Shown piece after piece: positions 10,170-21,113 of a DNA stretch of 64,000 nucleotides (positions within the stretch are counted from its first letter, which is position 1; each line of letters begins with the position of its first letter). Below the pieces are notes generated by a model. That model was not told the origin of the DNA, ran no database searches, and saw only the letters and a list, made by a program, of their open reading frames with translations. Made by a program: the position numbers and the translations under genes. The DNA comes from Patellaria atrata CBS 101060 (Eukaryota; Ascomycota; Dothideomycetes; Patellariales; Patellariaceae), in contig MU006106.1 of assembly GCA_010093705.1 (NCBI GenBank), forward strand, positions 337,086 through 401,085, written 5' to 3'.

Positions 10170-12595
10170 TTCGGAACGGGTATCATATAAAGGTTTGGCG
10201 TTCTTCAACTCATAAGCTATATACCACAAAGCTGCGGACGTAATTTCGGTTAGGTACTCTTCACTCCAATATCACGAAAATCTGATTAGTCAACTGGATA
10301 ACAAGGGCCAAATTCACAGCTTACCGGATGATGAATGCTCCACCTATCTGCAATCAATTGATTGGAAGCATAATGGTCGTGCGAACCTGTGGAACTAGCT
10401 TTTCGACGTACGCTTGACCATCAAGCAAGTGAAGCAGCTCACGGACTAGACGCAGCAATAGTCTTTACAATTTCAGATGCCCTTTTGTCGCTTTAGCGGG
10501 TGACCTATTTACTCGGTAGCTTCGTGCTGGCTGAATTTTAAATCTAGGCGAGTGTAGGGAGACGTCAATTTGACGTATTGTCATCTAGCATACCCAAACC
10601 GTCGAGTGCTTCGATGACATTACAGCGGAGAATGATTCAATTGAGACGGATAGGAGATTCCACATCTCTTCGTTCCGAAACAGGTTGTTGCTCTAAGCTA
10701 GGCAGTCTGGGAATAAGAGGTTTTTCATCGAAAGGTGTGTAAGGTCAGCTTCTAATATCCGGATTAACCACTGTAACGTTGTTTGAACAGTGATGGAATA
10801 GGTGACACCACAACCGTAGCGTCTTACCTGGTTGATCGTACAACCGCTGATACAGGGATTACCTAGGAGCATGGTCATAGAGGCGTGGCGCTTTCTTGCG
10901 CCATAAGGTAGGCGAACCAGGCTATCGGTATCGGGCAAATTTCTATGCTAATATGATAGCTGGAATAAGCGTTATCGCGGATCTGCATAGTCTTATCATA
11001 ACGAACACATCGAGTCTGCATTGTGACTTCTAGGCTGCACTGCAACTCATTCAGCGACGAAGACAACTTCTCACTGTGACTGATAGTGCTCAAGTATCAA
11101 CTCTCATGCCAAAGTTGGTTTGATCGTGTTTCTGCTTGAATACAGCAACCTCAAGATGGAGTCTCGGATTGTGACCCTTTATGCTATCTGGATGAATAGA
11201 GCCGTCAACAAGACAACCTAGAATGTCAGTGGGAAGACTTGAATTCAACGAATGAGAGCATGGTGTAGTTTTGGCCAACACAACAGGAAATGGGACACTG
11301 TTGTTTAAGAACAATAGGGCTTTTGGAGTGATAAGACATCTGAAGTTGCAGAAGGTCTACTGAAATAATGCATCATTCGGTAAAAAAAATTGCATATGTT
11401 GAAATGACTTTGACGCAAGTGCAGCTTCGCCAGCGCATCTGGGGTTGCGAAGACTTTGACTTTGCAACGTCCCTGGTTGTTGGGGTCCAGTTTTAGATGG
11501 CCACACACGTGTCAGGATGGTGTGGAGTTCCCTCAGACGTAGTATTGGCTCAAATTCGCCAGAATTAGAAGATATCAGGGTCCGCAGCTCACTTCAAAGA
11601 AATAATTTTAGAGAAATTTTTGCGATTGCTAAATTGTCAGGGAGGTCGTACGCAATCCAGGAGTCAGCCTTGCAGTAATAATGGCGTCCGTTTCAGTCAT
11701 TTCTAGATGGATTCTCCGCAAAGAAGGGACTGCCCGTCACTCGTTTAGATCACGACGGGAGTTCTATTATCTCTAAGAGAAGTAGGATACCAAATACACA
11801 ATTTTCACCGCAGTATCGTACAACGATGAGCGTAGGTCGGGTTCAAGTGAAGACGGGAGTGCTAAGGTATGGCAGTGCGCTTGACGTGCCACGTTCACGC
11901 CACAGACACCATTCTTCTTCCGGTAACTTACCCCCGGAACCGGTGCCATAACCTCACTCCATACCTGCACAATTTCATGTTACCAACAATAAACAATTCC
12001 GCAACAGCTTCAAGCAAAATAAACAAATTTCTTTCCTCACCAGTCAGGCAGCCATTTCCAAATTCTTGTCGTTTGGAATGGCCCTACCGGTATCAGTACG
12101 TCCCGTCAGGATAGCATTGATTGGCCTTCTGCATTGCAACACGAAGGCATCGCTCTTCACACAGATGCTCCCTGAATGGACTCCGTACGCGAATATCTTA
12201 TGATTTCTCTCGAGCATGAGGGTCGGCCCGCTTGCGGGGAGAGCGAAGCGTTCTGCTTGGTGGATATGCGGCCGCATACCTCGACCTTCACACATTCACC
12301 AGTGATTCGAATGTATCAATCTCAGCTTACATTTTGACATTCCCTGTCCCTTTACGGCGCAAATTATCAACGTGAAACTGTGCAGGTAGCCTGTCAGATT
12401 ATTGCGATTACGATTCTGTTTGGTCTGGAATCTGAATTCTTTGGAACATTAAGTTGATAAGTCTAGCCCTACAGCCTGTGCAGATGGATCCCAAACCGAC
12501 CCTAAGCAAAGGGTTCCCTGTCCATCCTCATTCTCAACTTGGACACTCTCTTGCTTTCTTTCTTCATTTCATGAAATTCTTCAATCGATGCACAT
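10170..12595. other. Long gene-free stretch (2.4 kb)
   Basis: No frame longer than about 85 codons and none with recognisable domain sequence on either strand. Base composition is not strikingly AT-rich, so this does not look like an ordinary RIP-mutated block. I see no terminal repeats. It could hold a non-coding RNA or a decayed gene too old to recognise. Confidence 0.4.
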
Positions 12596-13614
12596 ATGGC
12601 TGAAATCGATATTTATTCTTCTTCTGAACGCACAGTCTGCCATAGCTCTCTCACCAGGCCACCACCTATTTCTTCAGATTATATGACAGAGGTTAGTAGG
12701 ATTGAGTTTTAGGTCACTGCGAGTCAGGATGTAACATATCATCATAGCAACAGTTCTGGACATATCCTAATGAGACATCACACGTCCAGTGGCCGTTATC
12801 AACTTTAACCTTCCCATCAAGTGACTTTGTGGAAGACTATTTTGCCATATATGATGACTCCAAGTACTTGACGGTTCCACCCATATCCCACTCTGTTGAT
12901 ACTTTACTGGATGTTCATTATGGACCAAAAAACTACCGTGGGGATTCAAGCGCATCCTTTTTTCCATCTTTCAAAGAGTGGCAACAGCGCGCAGGCTCAG
13001 AGATGGACATTCCGGGACTACTTCAAGATACAGAGCCGACAGAGCTTGCGCTCTCAGAACCACCGACCAGGCCCTCATCGAAACTAAACTCGAGGAAAAG
13101 GTCAAGATCCGAGTCCGGTTATGAACCGCCTAGTCCAGTGAGAAGTTCGAAGAAAAGGGCAAGAGCAACTCCCAAAATTGGCCGTCCATTATCTGAAGAA
13201 GAGCGTTTACTTCTAAAGCTAAAGGAGGACGAGAAACTTCCTTGGAAAGACATTATCAGGATCTTCCGAAGCAGACTAGACAAAGAGTACCAAATTCCAA
13301 TGCTCCAGATGCGATATAAGAGACTGAGAGGTCGATTATGCCAATCTGCTGATGGTGAAGAGAAAGCCCTACGACTCGCTGATCGTCATTGGGAAACTAA
13401 CAAATGGGACATCATCAGTGAAAAGGTGCGTCAAAAAATTTCAGAGTTCTATAGCGATTCTAATGTTTCATAGATGCTACAATTTGGAAGCACACACAGG
13501 TGGACGCCCAAGAAATGCGCACAGAAATGGCAGGAACTTCATTCGCAAAGTCCTGGATTGACGGTACAAATACCGGACAGCAGTCCATTTAGCTTCTCTT
13601 CAAAATCAACATAG
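12596..13614 (+). CDS. Myb/SANT-like DNA-binding domain protein
   Basis: Probable nuclear DNA-binding protein of unknown target. Exons 12596-12691, 12748-13425, 13474-13614; all introns phase 0, 304 residues. The N-terminal half (1-120) is not recognised. A basic patch (SRKRSRSESGYEPPSP, then SSKKRARA) resembles a nuclear localisation signal. From about residue 175 comes a first Myb-like repeat (RPLSEEERLLLKLKEDEKLP then WKDIIRIF and LQMRYKRLRGR), and a second is completed only after splicing the last intron: WETNKWDIISEK joins MLQFGSTHRWTPKKCAQKWQ. The 48-bp last intron uses a GTGCGT donor and CATAG acceptor. Reading through instead would end the protein 16 codons later and lose the second repeat. 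Confidence 0.82.
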
Positions 13615-14030
13615 CACTTCCACATGCCCCAATCCACGATCACGTGGGCAACTGTATTCCTTTATGTATTACGAAAGTTTCCTTGCGACTTTTCGTTTCT
13701 CTAGGGCAACGTCCTATCCCTCTATCACCTTCTCTAGGTGTATTTTCTTTACTCCCTCGATAATTGTAGTATCGTCAGGAATGGCTGGTCTTCTACTCAG
13801 TTACCTGCAGGAAATGATCAGGGTATATCTTCCTGTAGGTATTGTACTTGTACGTCAATGGCGCGGTCGGTGACTCTTAAGGTCAACTGAATTCAAAATC
13901 TCGAAATTAATGTCCAAACACATAAACTTAGATTTACTACTTTCCATATGCTTCCATCCCGTCCAAACGTGTTCTCAGCCGCGAGCAATTTCTTCATACA
14001 GCGCTCTATCGACCAATCACTTATATCTCT
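13615..14030. other. Intergenic between convergent genes
   Basis: 416 bp between the Myb-like gene and the PhyH-type gene, both ending here. No gene seen. Confidence 0.5.
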
Positions 14031-15026
14031 TCAAGCGACAATCTCCTGCTCGCTAACCTGTACCCCCTTTAACTTCTCCAATCTCTCAAGCTCTTTTTTC
14101 TTCATCTCTTCCATAATCCTCACCCTCTCTGGAACAATCCTCTGTCTTCCTCCCTTGATCTTCCAACCAGCCAACCTGTCCTTACCCAACGCATTCAACG
14201 TCTTCCTCTCTACCAAACTATAATTCCCATCCTCTCTATCAAAGTTGAAATTCTCCCTCAGACTCACGGGTGGATTCGTGATAACCCTCACCCTCCTCAA
14301 CGGATTCTTACTAGCCGAATGCAACATCAACGGATGCAGTAAATACACATCCCCCACCTTCCCCGTCGCCTCAACAAACCCAGAACACGACCTCGCCACC
14401 TCACAAAACCACCTCAAATCCTTCTCCCTCGCAAACTCTGGATCCCTCTTCAAACTCATCCTCGGACTCACCCCCTCCGGATGCTTCTCCAGATGCTTCG
14501 CCACCTTCGCAATCCCCTCCGGACAAATCGCCGTCCCGCCCCCGCCGGACACGATATCAGTGAACAGCGGAATAACCAGCAAGCCCTGTTCCGCCGAGTC
14601 CAAAAAATGCACGAAAAAATCCCCGTCGACGTGCCACCCCTCCAGATTCCGCATACTCTCCTGCCGCTGCTCCTCCGTCTCCGGCACACCCTCTTGCTCC
14701 TGCTCCGCGGTGCCCAGGTTCACGATCAGCGCGTCCCGCCACTCGGCGAACTCGGGGGATATCTTGTCCTCGCCGCCGAGGAGGTCGCAGATCGCGGCCC
14801 AGGCTTTGGGAGCGAAGGTCGCGGCGCTGAAGGAGGTGTGGAAGGGCATGTTGGTGCGTTCGGTCGTCCAGGTCGTTTTGTCGTGGGGGTCCATGCCGAG
14901 GCGGGTCCAGAGGTTTGCGGTCACGGCGTCGGCTTGGGATTGGGTGAAGCAGGCGGGGATTTTGATGTAGCCGTGGTGGAGGAAGTGGTCGACGTCCTCT
15001 TGGGTGAGCTGTTTGTAGGGCGGCAT
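14031..15026 (-). CDS. Phytanoyl-CoA dioxygenase (PhyH)-family protein
   Basis: Putative Fe(II)/2-oxoglutarate-dependent hydroxylase. Single exon, 331 residues. The fold signature is visible: FLHHGYIKIPACF near the N-terminus, iron ligands His132 and Asp134 in EGWHVDGDFFVHFL, a glycine loop GGGGTAICPE, the distal histidine in YLLHPLMLHSAS (231 or 236), and the arginine cluster RRVRVITNPP that would bind the 2OG carboxylate. No targeting signal is evident. Codon use is strongly C/G-ending, unlike the AT-rich flanks. Substrate unknown: the family ranges from phytanoyl-CoA to fungal secondary metabolites, and no biosynthetic cluster surrounds it. Confidence 0.87.
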   Translation of the reverse strand: MPPYKQLTQEDVDHFLHHGYIKIPACFTQSQADAVTANLWTRLGMDPHDKTTWTTERTNMPFHTSFSAATFAPKAWAAICDLLGGEDKISPEFAEWRDALIVNLGTAEQEQEGVPETEEQRQESMRNLEGWHVDGDFFVHFLDSAEQGLLVIPLFTDIVSGGGGTAICPEGIAKVAKHLEKHPEGVSPRMSLKRDPEFAREKDLRWFCEVARSCSGFVEATGKVGDVYLLHPLMLHSASKNPLRRVRVITNPPVSLRENFNFDREDGNYSLVERKTLNALGKDRLAGWKIKGGRQRIVPERVRIMEEMKKKELERLEKLKGVQVSEQEIVA

Positions 15027-15559
15027 CGTGGATGATGGTGGGGTTTGGGTTTTCCTTTCCTATGTGAGGGTGGTGAGAGGCTGGGGATTGACCGGGCTGA
15101 GCTTGGATATGAGTTTGACGGCCTCCCTCGATCTCATCACTGGGAGACTTTAGAGGCTTTTTTATATCCTTATATCCTTATAGCTTATACATGTATAAGA
15201 AGTCGACGGTGTGCATCTACCCCACCAGTACGTACCTATAGATCTACCGGATAAATTGGTCAGAAATGGTCTAGTTCTTCCTAGTTCAACGGGTAAATAT
15301 GAATATCAGTGCGAAAGTCTGGCGGACTACCCGATTAGGTTATCGAACTCCTTGAGGTCCGTCTCGGCTTCGGCTCGGTGTTGTCTGGTGCTCTTAAATC
15401 CGCTTCGCCACCTTCAATTCGATTAAGACATTCACTGAATTCTCAACCAAAGTTTTTAATAGCATGTTGTGTGTAATGTGATATTCCACCACTAGGGATG
15501 GACAAAAGGGGTATATAAGTCCTACAAGAAAAAGGTCATTATGGAGTATATAATATGAT
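15027..15559. other. Intergenic, probable PhyH-gene promoter
   Basis: 533 bp. A repeated TATATCCT/TATA string near 15157-15185 lies about 140 bp upstream of the PhyH-family start. No coding potential. Confidence 0.4.
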
Positions 15560-16969
15560 CTAGGAAGCTCCTCGGTGCCTCCTATCCCAAACCAAATCTT
15601 TATCACTCGCATCATCCAGACTTTCCACATCCCGGCTTCGACCATCTACCTCTATATCCGTCACTCTCGCAGGTTCCAGTTCATAGCTCTGGTCCAGTAC
15701 TGTAACAACTTTGATGTGTCTGTCATCTTCTTCGTCCTTGACTTCCATCTTGGAGTTCTTGCGCGACAGTGCCTCTTTCGAAGTTACCATCTCGAACACA
15801 GTGTCAACATTCGTCGTAAGGCCCATCCCACTCTTAGACTTGTTGCGCGTGCTACGCATGTGGCCACTACCTTTATGTGTGCCGGTCATGTAGTTGTTGC
15901 TGCGTTCAGCACTGCTTCCAGGGAAAAACGTCGGCATTATTTTGGAGAGTAATGGACGCATGGCCGGTAGGCAGGCGCAGATGATGCCAACGTTGTCTTC
16001 GATGGCTGACCACATGGCTCCAGGCGCATTGTCGTACGTCGGATCGAAAGACTTCTCGATCCTGGTAAGGTTCTCGAAGCGCAGTATTCCGACTAAGCAA
16101 ACACTACAACAAAGTAAGTCTATAAGCGTGGACCTTTTTTAGAATTTGGAAGGGAGTACGGACAATCCACCAAGTCCAAACACAAACATCAGTGCATATT
16201 TCTGCTTCTTGCCTAGTTTCAATCGCTGTATCACGGGCATAGGAAGTGCGATGAGCAACACATCAAAAAATAGCTGTAAACTGGCGTTCGCATACCAGAC
16301 GGCAAATTTATTCATGCACTTGCCATCTATCGTGGAGTCCCAAAAGTAGGCGATGGGGTAGCATATAAAGATGCTGGAGAAGAAGGTCCATAAACTGACT
16401 ATGCCCAGAGCTACCATTGCGATGATGCATGATATACGCATTTTCGGCGTGGTAAAGACGCGCATATACTGCAGGATTATGGATAATTTGGTGGTGGAGA
16501 GGGATATGTTGTACAGCCATAACGTGGCCCAGAAAGGCTAAAGTTGCGCACGTTAGAAAGAAGCTCCTATTTCCGTTCTACACATGGTTTCGAAAACCTA
16601 CCTTCAGTGATCTAGCTGAATCCTCTATAGGTATATCGGCAATATGTTTTCCCATGCCATATTTGACCTCTACATATGTACAAAATCAGACTTTTGTTAT
16701 TAGGTGATCGGAGTTCCATTACTAACGTTCTCCTATCAGGCAAGTGAATGCTACCGATGTAACCTGATCGAAAGTTACCCCAGAAATTCCTTCTTCGAAT
16801 GTCAAGAAAGGAGAGTGCTTACTATCGCCGGGATGATACACCAGTCTTCTGGTCCATGGTTTTTGATGAGGAAAAAACGAGTGAACAAGCGTAGAATGAC
16901 GGTGACCAGAGCAATGACTGTGAACACAATTGATGTTGCCAAAGCAGCTTCGCCTCGAGTTAAAGTCAT
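15560..16969 (-). CDS. Fungal rhodopsin-domain (PTH11-like) integral membrane protein
   Basis: Seven-helix plasma-membrane protein of the family annotated as fungal rhodopsin domain, which includes PTH11-like receptors; function unknown. Exons (minus): 16969-16823, 16763-16727, 16669-16602, 16537-16164, 16103-15560; 389 residues. Helices are visible as SIVFTVIALVTVILRLFTRF, then VTSVAFTCLIG, PFWATLWLYNISL, ISCIIAMVALGIVSLWTFF, FFDVLLIALPMPVIQRLKL and YALMFVFGLGGFVCLVGILR. The family motifs HGPEDWCIIPA, VKYGMGKHI and SLSTTKLSIILQY are present. The 37-bp second exon is required to rebuild EQVKYGMGKH. The fourth intron uses a weak GTCCGT donor. The cytoplasmic tail of about 160 residues is charged and unstructured. 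The expected cysteine-rich CFEM domain of some PTH11 receptors is absent. Confidence 0.86.
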
Positions 16970-18597
16970 TGCGCTATTATCATCACACTACGGATTTGAG
17001 AAGGTTCTTTCTAGGAAGGGGGAATGAAAGATGTTTAAGGGTTCATGAATACGATAAGAGATAGCTTAAAGCTCCAGACTATGAACAGATCCCCCTTACC
17101 CCGGAATAAACGGCGCACATGTTGAGAGAGAAGGAACGATTTTAGATTTTCGCTCAATGTTGAATAGTTGATCATACCACTCCCTTAGAGACCAACACCA
17201 TGTCAGGAAGGGACACATCCAGGTTTTTAGGTTGTGTCAAAACATGGCTAAACTGTTTCGTTAAAGACAGTCGAGGTGTGAAAGAGGTTCGGGGATCGCT
17301 CCCGCGCCCAAAGTCCCAACGGTGATCTTTCCAACTGTGGTTCCGGGATACAGCCCATCGTAGAAGGTCGCTTCATGCAGCCCCTGGGAACAGTCTACAA
17401 CTATAAGGGCGTGGATGAAGGGATGGAGGAGAGACCTAACAAGCTGATAGCGCCACAGATCGAGGACCCAGTGGTATTCCATCGGTCTATTGGTAGATGT
17501 AGTTTTCACGAAAAGCATCGGTCGTCAGTACCTGACATCAAACGCATGGGAGGTGTGAATGATTCAGAAATGGGCTGACGGAAAATACCAAGCGAGGGGT
17601 AGTGTTTCTCCATAAACCTACGCGACTCGTTACTGTAGTCTAAGGAGGTATTCAACAGCTCGGTGGCATCTAGTTATAGGACGAAGGATGATAATAAGCT
17701 TCCTCGGACGCGATCTAGCGATGATCTAGTACGCCTCTATCGATTAGAGTCGTCTTTCGGTCTTTCGGCGATAGTCAAACCACGGGTATCCTGAAATGCC
17801 ATGTATGTCGACCACGAGCGCTCATGGGGTGTATTATATGGAGTACGGCCTGAATAGATGAGACTTATAGCTGAATTTGTCAATCTCTTTCTACGCGCTG
17901 CTGATGCTCCCATATCTTTGGACTGCTAAAATCCTCATTCCATACTCTTCAGGTAAATTTGTCTCTTGTGGCTCCGGAGAATCAGGCTTCGCATCTCCTA
18001 TCGTATTGGGTGGAGAAACCAAACCTATCGCGTGTCAAGCCCAAGTCAAAGAGATGTTCTTACAGTAGTATAAAGTTTATGTCCTTCTCAACTTTCATGA
18101 CTCAATAATTTGTTTGACGATGGTGTTGATTTGAGCGAAAATGACTTGCTGTGCTTACCTTTGACTTCACGCTACCTCAGGCTGCTCGTCTTCCATCTCG
18201 CATTCGGTAAGAACCGAGGTCTCTCGCTCAACCCCTCGTGCTCCCATATAAATCAAACAAAGCCCCCTGCAAGTTTAAAATGCATTTATAAGTAAACCCT
18301 AGATCTCTATTCGTGTCTAGACATGTTGAGGCGATGTGGATTTAAAATGCCTGCTAATTCATCTGTATTATGCCTGGCTAGCTATGACCCCTTGGACCGC
18401 AACACCCATCGGACTTCGAGGCGATCAACACCCCACTCCTGGTATGAAGGTAAGAAGGAAAACTCTAGTGGACGTTTATCGACTCAAGTAGTGCAGTTAG
18501 AGATAGTACTTCATTGCTACCCAGCTGGGAGGGACCCAGCATATCGATAACGCTCCGCTTGTCGATACTTCCATATAACAGCCACAATTTCAAGAAG
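16970..18597. other. Gene-free stretch upstream of the rhodopsin-domain gene
   Basis: 1.6 kb without a credible gene. Short frames on both strands show no domain or compositional signal. The portion next to 16970 should hold the promoter of the rhodopsin-domain gene. Confidence 0.4.
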
Positions 18598-19690
18598 AAA
18601 AAAAAAAGGAAAAAAAAAAGCGCTGGATTTTTTTTGGGTCATTTGCTTAACGGCTAGAATAGAAAGGTATCAATTCGATTATCTCACATCTCGTTAAAAA
18701 AACGTTAAAAGATCCATGTGCAACATAATTTTTGAGGTTAGGTAGTGAAGTTCAGTTTTCGTCTAGACTCGTGCACGCGTCGTCCAGGGCGTATTTTTCA
18801 ATATAAACACGAATTTTTTTTTTCTTGGTTGTTTGCTTCACGGTAAGAATTTAGAAAGACATTAATCCGATTATCTAACACCTCGCTGAAAAATGCCTAA
18901 GATTCATGTGCGATATAAATTTTCACTAACTTCACTTTTTCCTTTCAAGATAAGATGGGAAGGACGGGAGTTGAGATGCAAACAAAGTCACCTGACGAAT
19001 GAAGTTATATCGCCTTTATCTATATAAATATATATAGAATACGCATTTTCATTAACTTCACTTTCTCCTGCAAGATAAGATAGAAAGGACGAGAGTAGAG
19101 ACGGGAATGGAGTAGGCCGAGTCACGTCGCCCTACCCTCTTTTCAAATATAAACGCACGAAATTTTTTGGTCATTTGCTTAACCGTTAAACTTAGGATGC
19201 AATCGACTCGAATATATAAGATCACCTAGAAAAATGTCGAGGATTGATATACGATACGAATTTTCGCTAACTTCACTTTTCCCTTTCGAGATGATAAGGA
19301 CAAGAGTAGAGACGCGAACAAAGTCACGTCGCGGCTAGTGTAGAAATACCAAAGATCCACGTATTTTCAGATTTCACTTTCTCCTTTCGAGATAAGATGG
19401 GAAGGACGAGGGTAGAGACGGGAATGAAGTCGCGTCACCTAAGCCCTTTTTCGATATAACCCTCGAATTTTTTTTTTTAGATTTTTTTTTTGGTCATTTC
19501 CTTCACTTTTAGCGTGTCAGGAAATCGGTATAGATATCTAAGCTTCCGCTGGAAAACGCTGAAGATTGATGTGCGGCATGAATTTTCATATAACTTCACT
19601 TTCTCTTTCCGAGATCAGAATGGGAAGGAGGAGAGACAGAAACGAAGTCATGCCGACGTACTTCTCATCTGTTCACGCATTCGGATAAAA
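18598..19690. repeat. Higher-order tandem repeat array (A-B-B pattern)
   Basis: Diverged direct repeats built from two blocks. Block A (about 110-130 bp) opens with a T-run and GGTCATTTGCTTAACGG and closes near ATGTGCGATATGAATTTTC; copies at about 18625-18735, 18811-18925, 19158-19268 and 19463-19590. Block B (about 75 bp) carries AACTTCACTTTCTCC, GAGATAAGATGGGAAGGACG and GTAGAGACGGGAATGAAGTC; copies at about 18926-18998, 19046-19136, 19265-19336, 19362-19440 and 19582-19655. The order is A, A-B-B, A-B-B, A-B, with A-to-A spacings of about 190, 342 and 323 bp. A linker with CAATATAAACACGAATTT joins units. Purine-rich poly-A at 18594-18620 borders the left end. No ORF spans it and I recognise no transposon family. 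Confidence 0.8.
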
Positions 19691-20089
19691 GAAAGTTTAC
19701 ACGTAAGGTACTTGAGCTTCAACTCCATAACAGACAAACAGTTCAAAGCCAGAAGAGTAATCATTCAATTCAGGTAATTCTCAAGCAAAGTATCGACCCG
19801 AACCAAACAAAACGGGGAGGAGGGTATGTCGAATCTCAAGAAAATTCCCAAAGCTAGAAGCGGGTCATTAAAAACTCCCCGTGTCCCAAACCGGATGCAT
19901 ATTGCTGTACAGATAACCCACCACCCTATGATCTCTTCATGATCCGATCCCAGGAACCCTTCCTCGGGAACGATGCAAAATATCTCGCTGGAATCATCAG
20001 TAGTCACTCAACATAAAGTCGTACAATCTTTCCGTCCCGTCCTGCACTCCGTCTAATGATGCTCACTCCTCACCCCCTTTTCATCTTTC

Positions 20090-21113
20090 TCAACCATCCG
20101 TCAACTTATCCAACACGATAATACTCAAAATCATGACTAACAGTCCGATCGTCACGACAATGAACAACACGAAGCCAAACCAACCGAGCACCATCGCACT
20201 GGTACCCACCCCGCTCTTGACGCTCCCGTTACCCAGATCCTGGGCAATCGTCGCAGCAGCCACGGAGGCAGTATGCTGCCACAACACTGATACGAGGACG
20301 AAGATACTAGCGATGAAGATGAGCGCGAGTGCGACTTGCGAGACGGGCCGGGAGGGGAAGGGCTTGACGTCGATGTCGGAGCCGGTGGCTGCGTTGGTTT
20401 CCTCGTGCCAGCCTGGGAAGGTAGCCAATAATACGAAGGTAACGAATGCCAGAATTATAGCAACGATACTGTGAGAGGAAAATATTAGCACATGTTCTTG
20501 TTGACGGATAAATGGAAGCGACTCAAACTTACATCAAGTATGGAAAGACGATGCTGTCTTTGAATGTACTCGCGACCCAAATCAGATTCAAGGGATCCTG
20601 ATCGATACTCTGGCTCTCCGCCAACGCTGTTGCGTTATTGCTGCAAAGCCAGCCACCACCCTCGTTGTTGACGCAGATACCGAAGTACCCAACGCGCACC
20701 TCCATCTGAGCACCACCGACGATGTTGGCGATGGCGGCAGTCACGCCCGGGTCCACTTGCGCAGTGCTGTACGTTGGCACGTAATTTTGATAGTACATCG
20801 ATATTAAGAAGATGCCGGGGATTAGGGGAGAGCTACTTGAGCAACCGGCCAGTAGGAGTGCTGTTAGGGAGTAGTGTTAGCAGATTTGTTGGATGCGCAT
20901 TAGTAATATGGAGACTTACAGAGTAGTATGATAGCTATTGCTATCAGGATCATGAGTATGTGATGATATCCTAACCATGGTACCCATCCTAGGATTACAC
21001 GTTAGCACGTCTGCTCTTGATTTGACCCCTTTACTTCCTAATTGCGGTTTGTGTGGGGATGAATTATATGTTGACATACTTTGTATGCTAACTGCAAACC
21101 TTAGATTTGCCAT
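20090..21113 (-). CDS. FIG1: FIG1, Ca2+ influx and mating cell-fusion membrane protein
   Basis: Claudin-superfamily plasma-membrane protein of the low-affinity calcium uptake system; in fungi it acts in mating, cell fusion and hyphal growth. Exons (minus): 21113-21080, 20988-20920, 20860-20533, 20468-20090; 269 residues. Exon 1 (34 bp, GTATGT donor) joins to give MANLRFAVSIQ-RWVPWLGYHH. The first helix runs through HILMILIAIAIILLSLLLAG, an extracellular loop follows with the claudin-like motif GYFGICV...GGWLC, then three more helices (IVAIILAFVTFVLLATFPGW; VALALIFIASIFVLVSVLW; FGFVLFIVVTIGLLVMILSI). The diagnostic order of small helix, G-x-x-G-x-C...C loop and three helices fits the Fig1 family. 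All four exons are phase-consistent. Confidence 0.92.

Noticed and set aside
14245-14970. 241-codon plus frame antisense to the PhyH-type gene
   Set aside because: Explained by the strong C/G third-position bias of the real minus-strand gene.
18598-19690. CRISPR array
   Set aside because: Repeats are long, diverged and without uniform spacers, and the organism is a fungus.
20133-20474. 113-codon plus frame opposite FIG1
   Set aside because: Antisense shadow of the last FIG1 exon.
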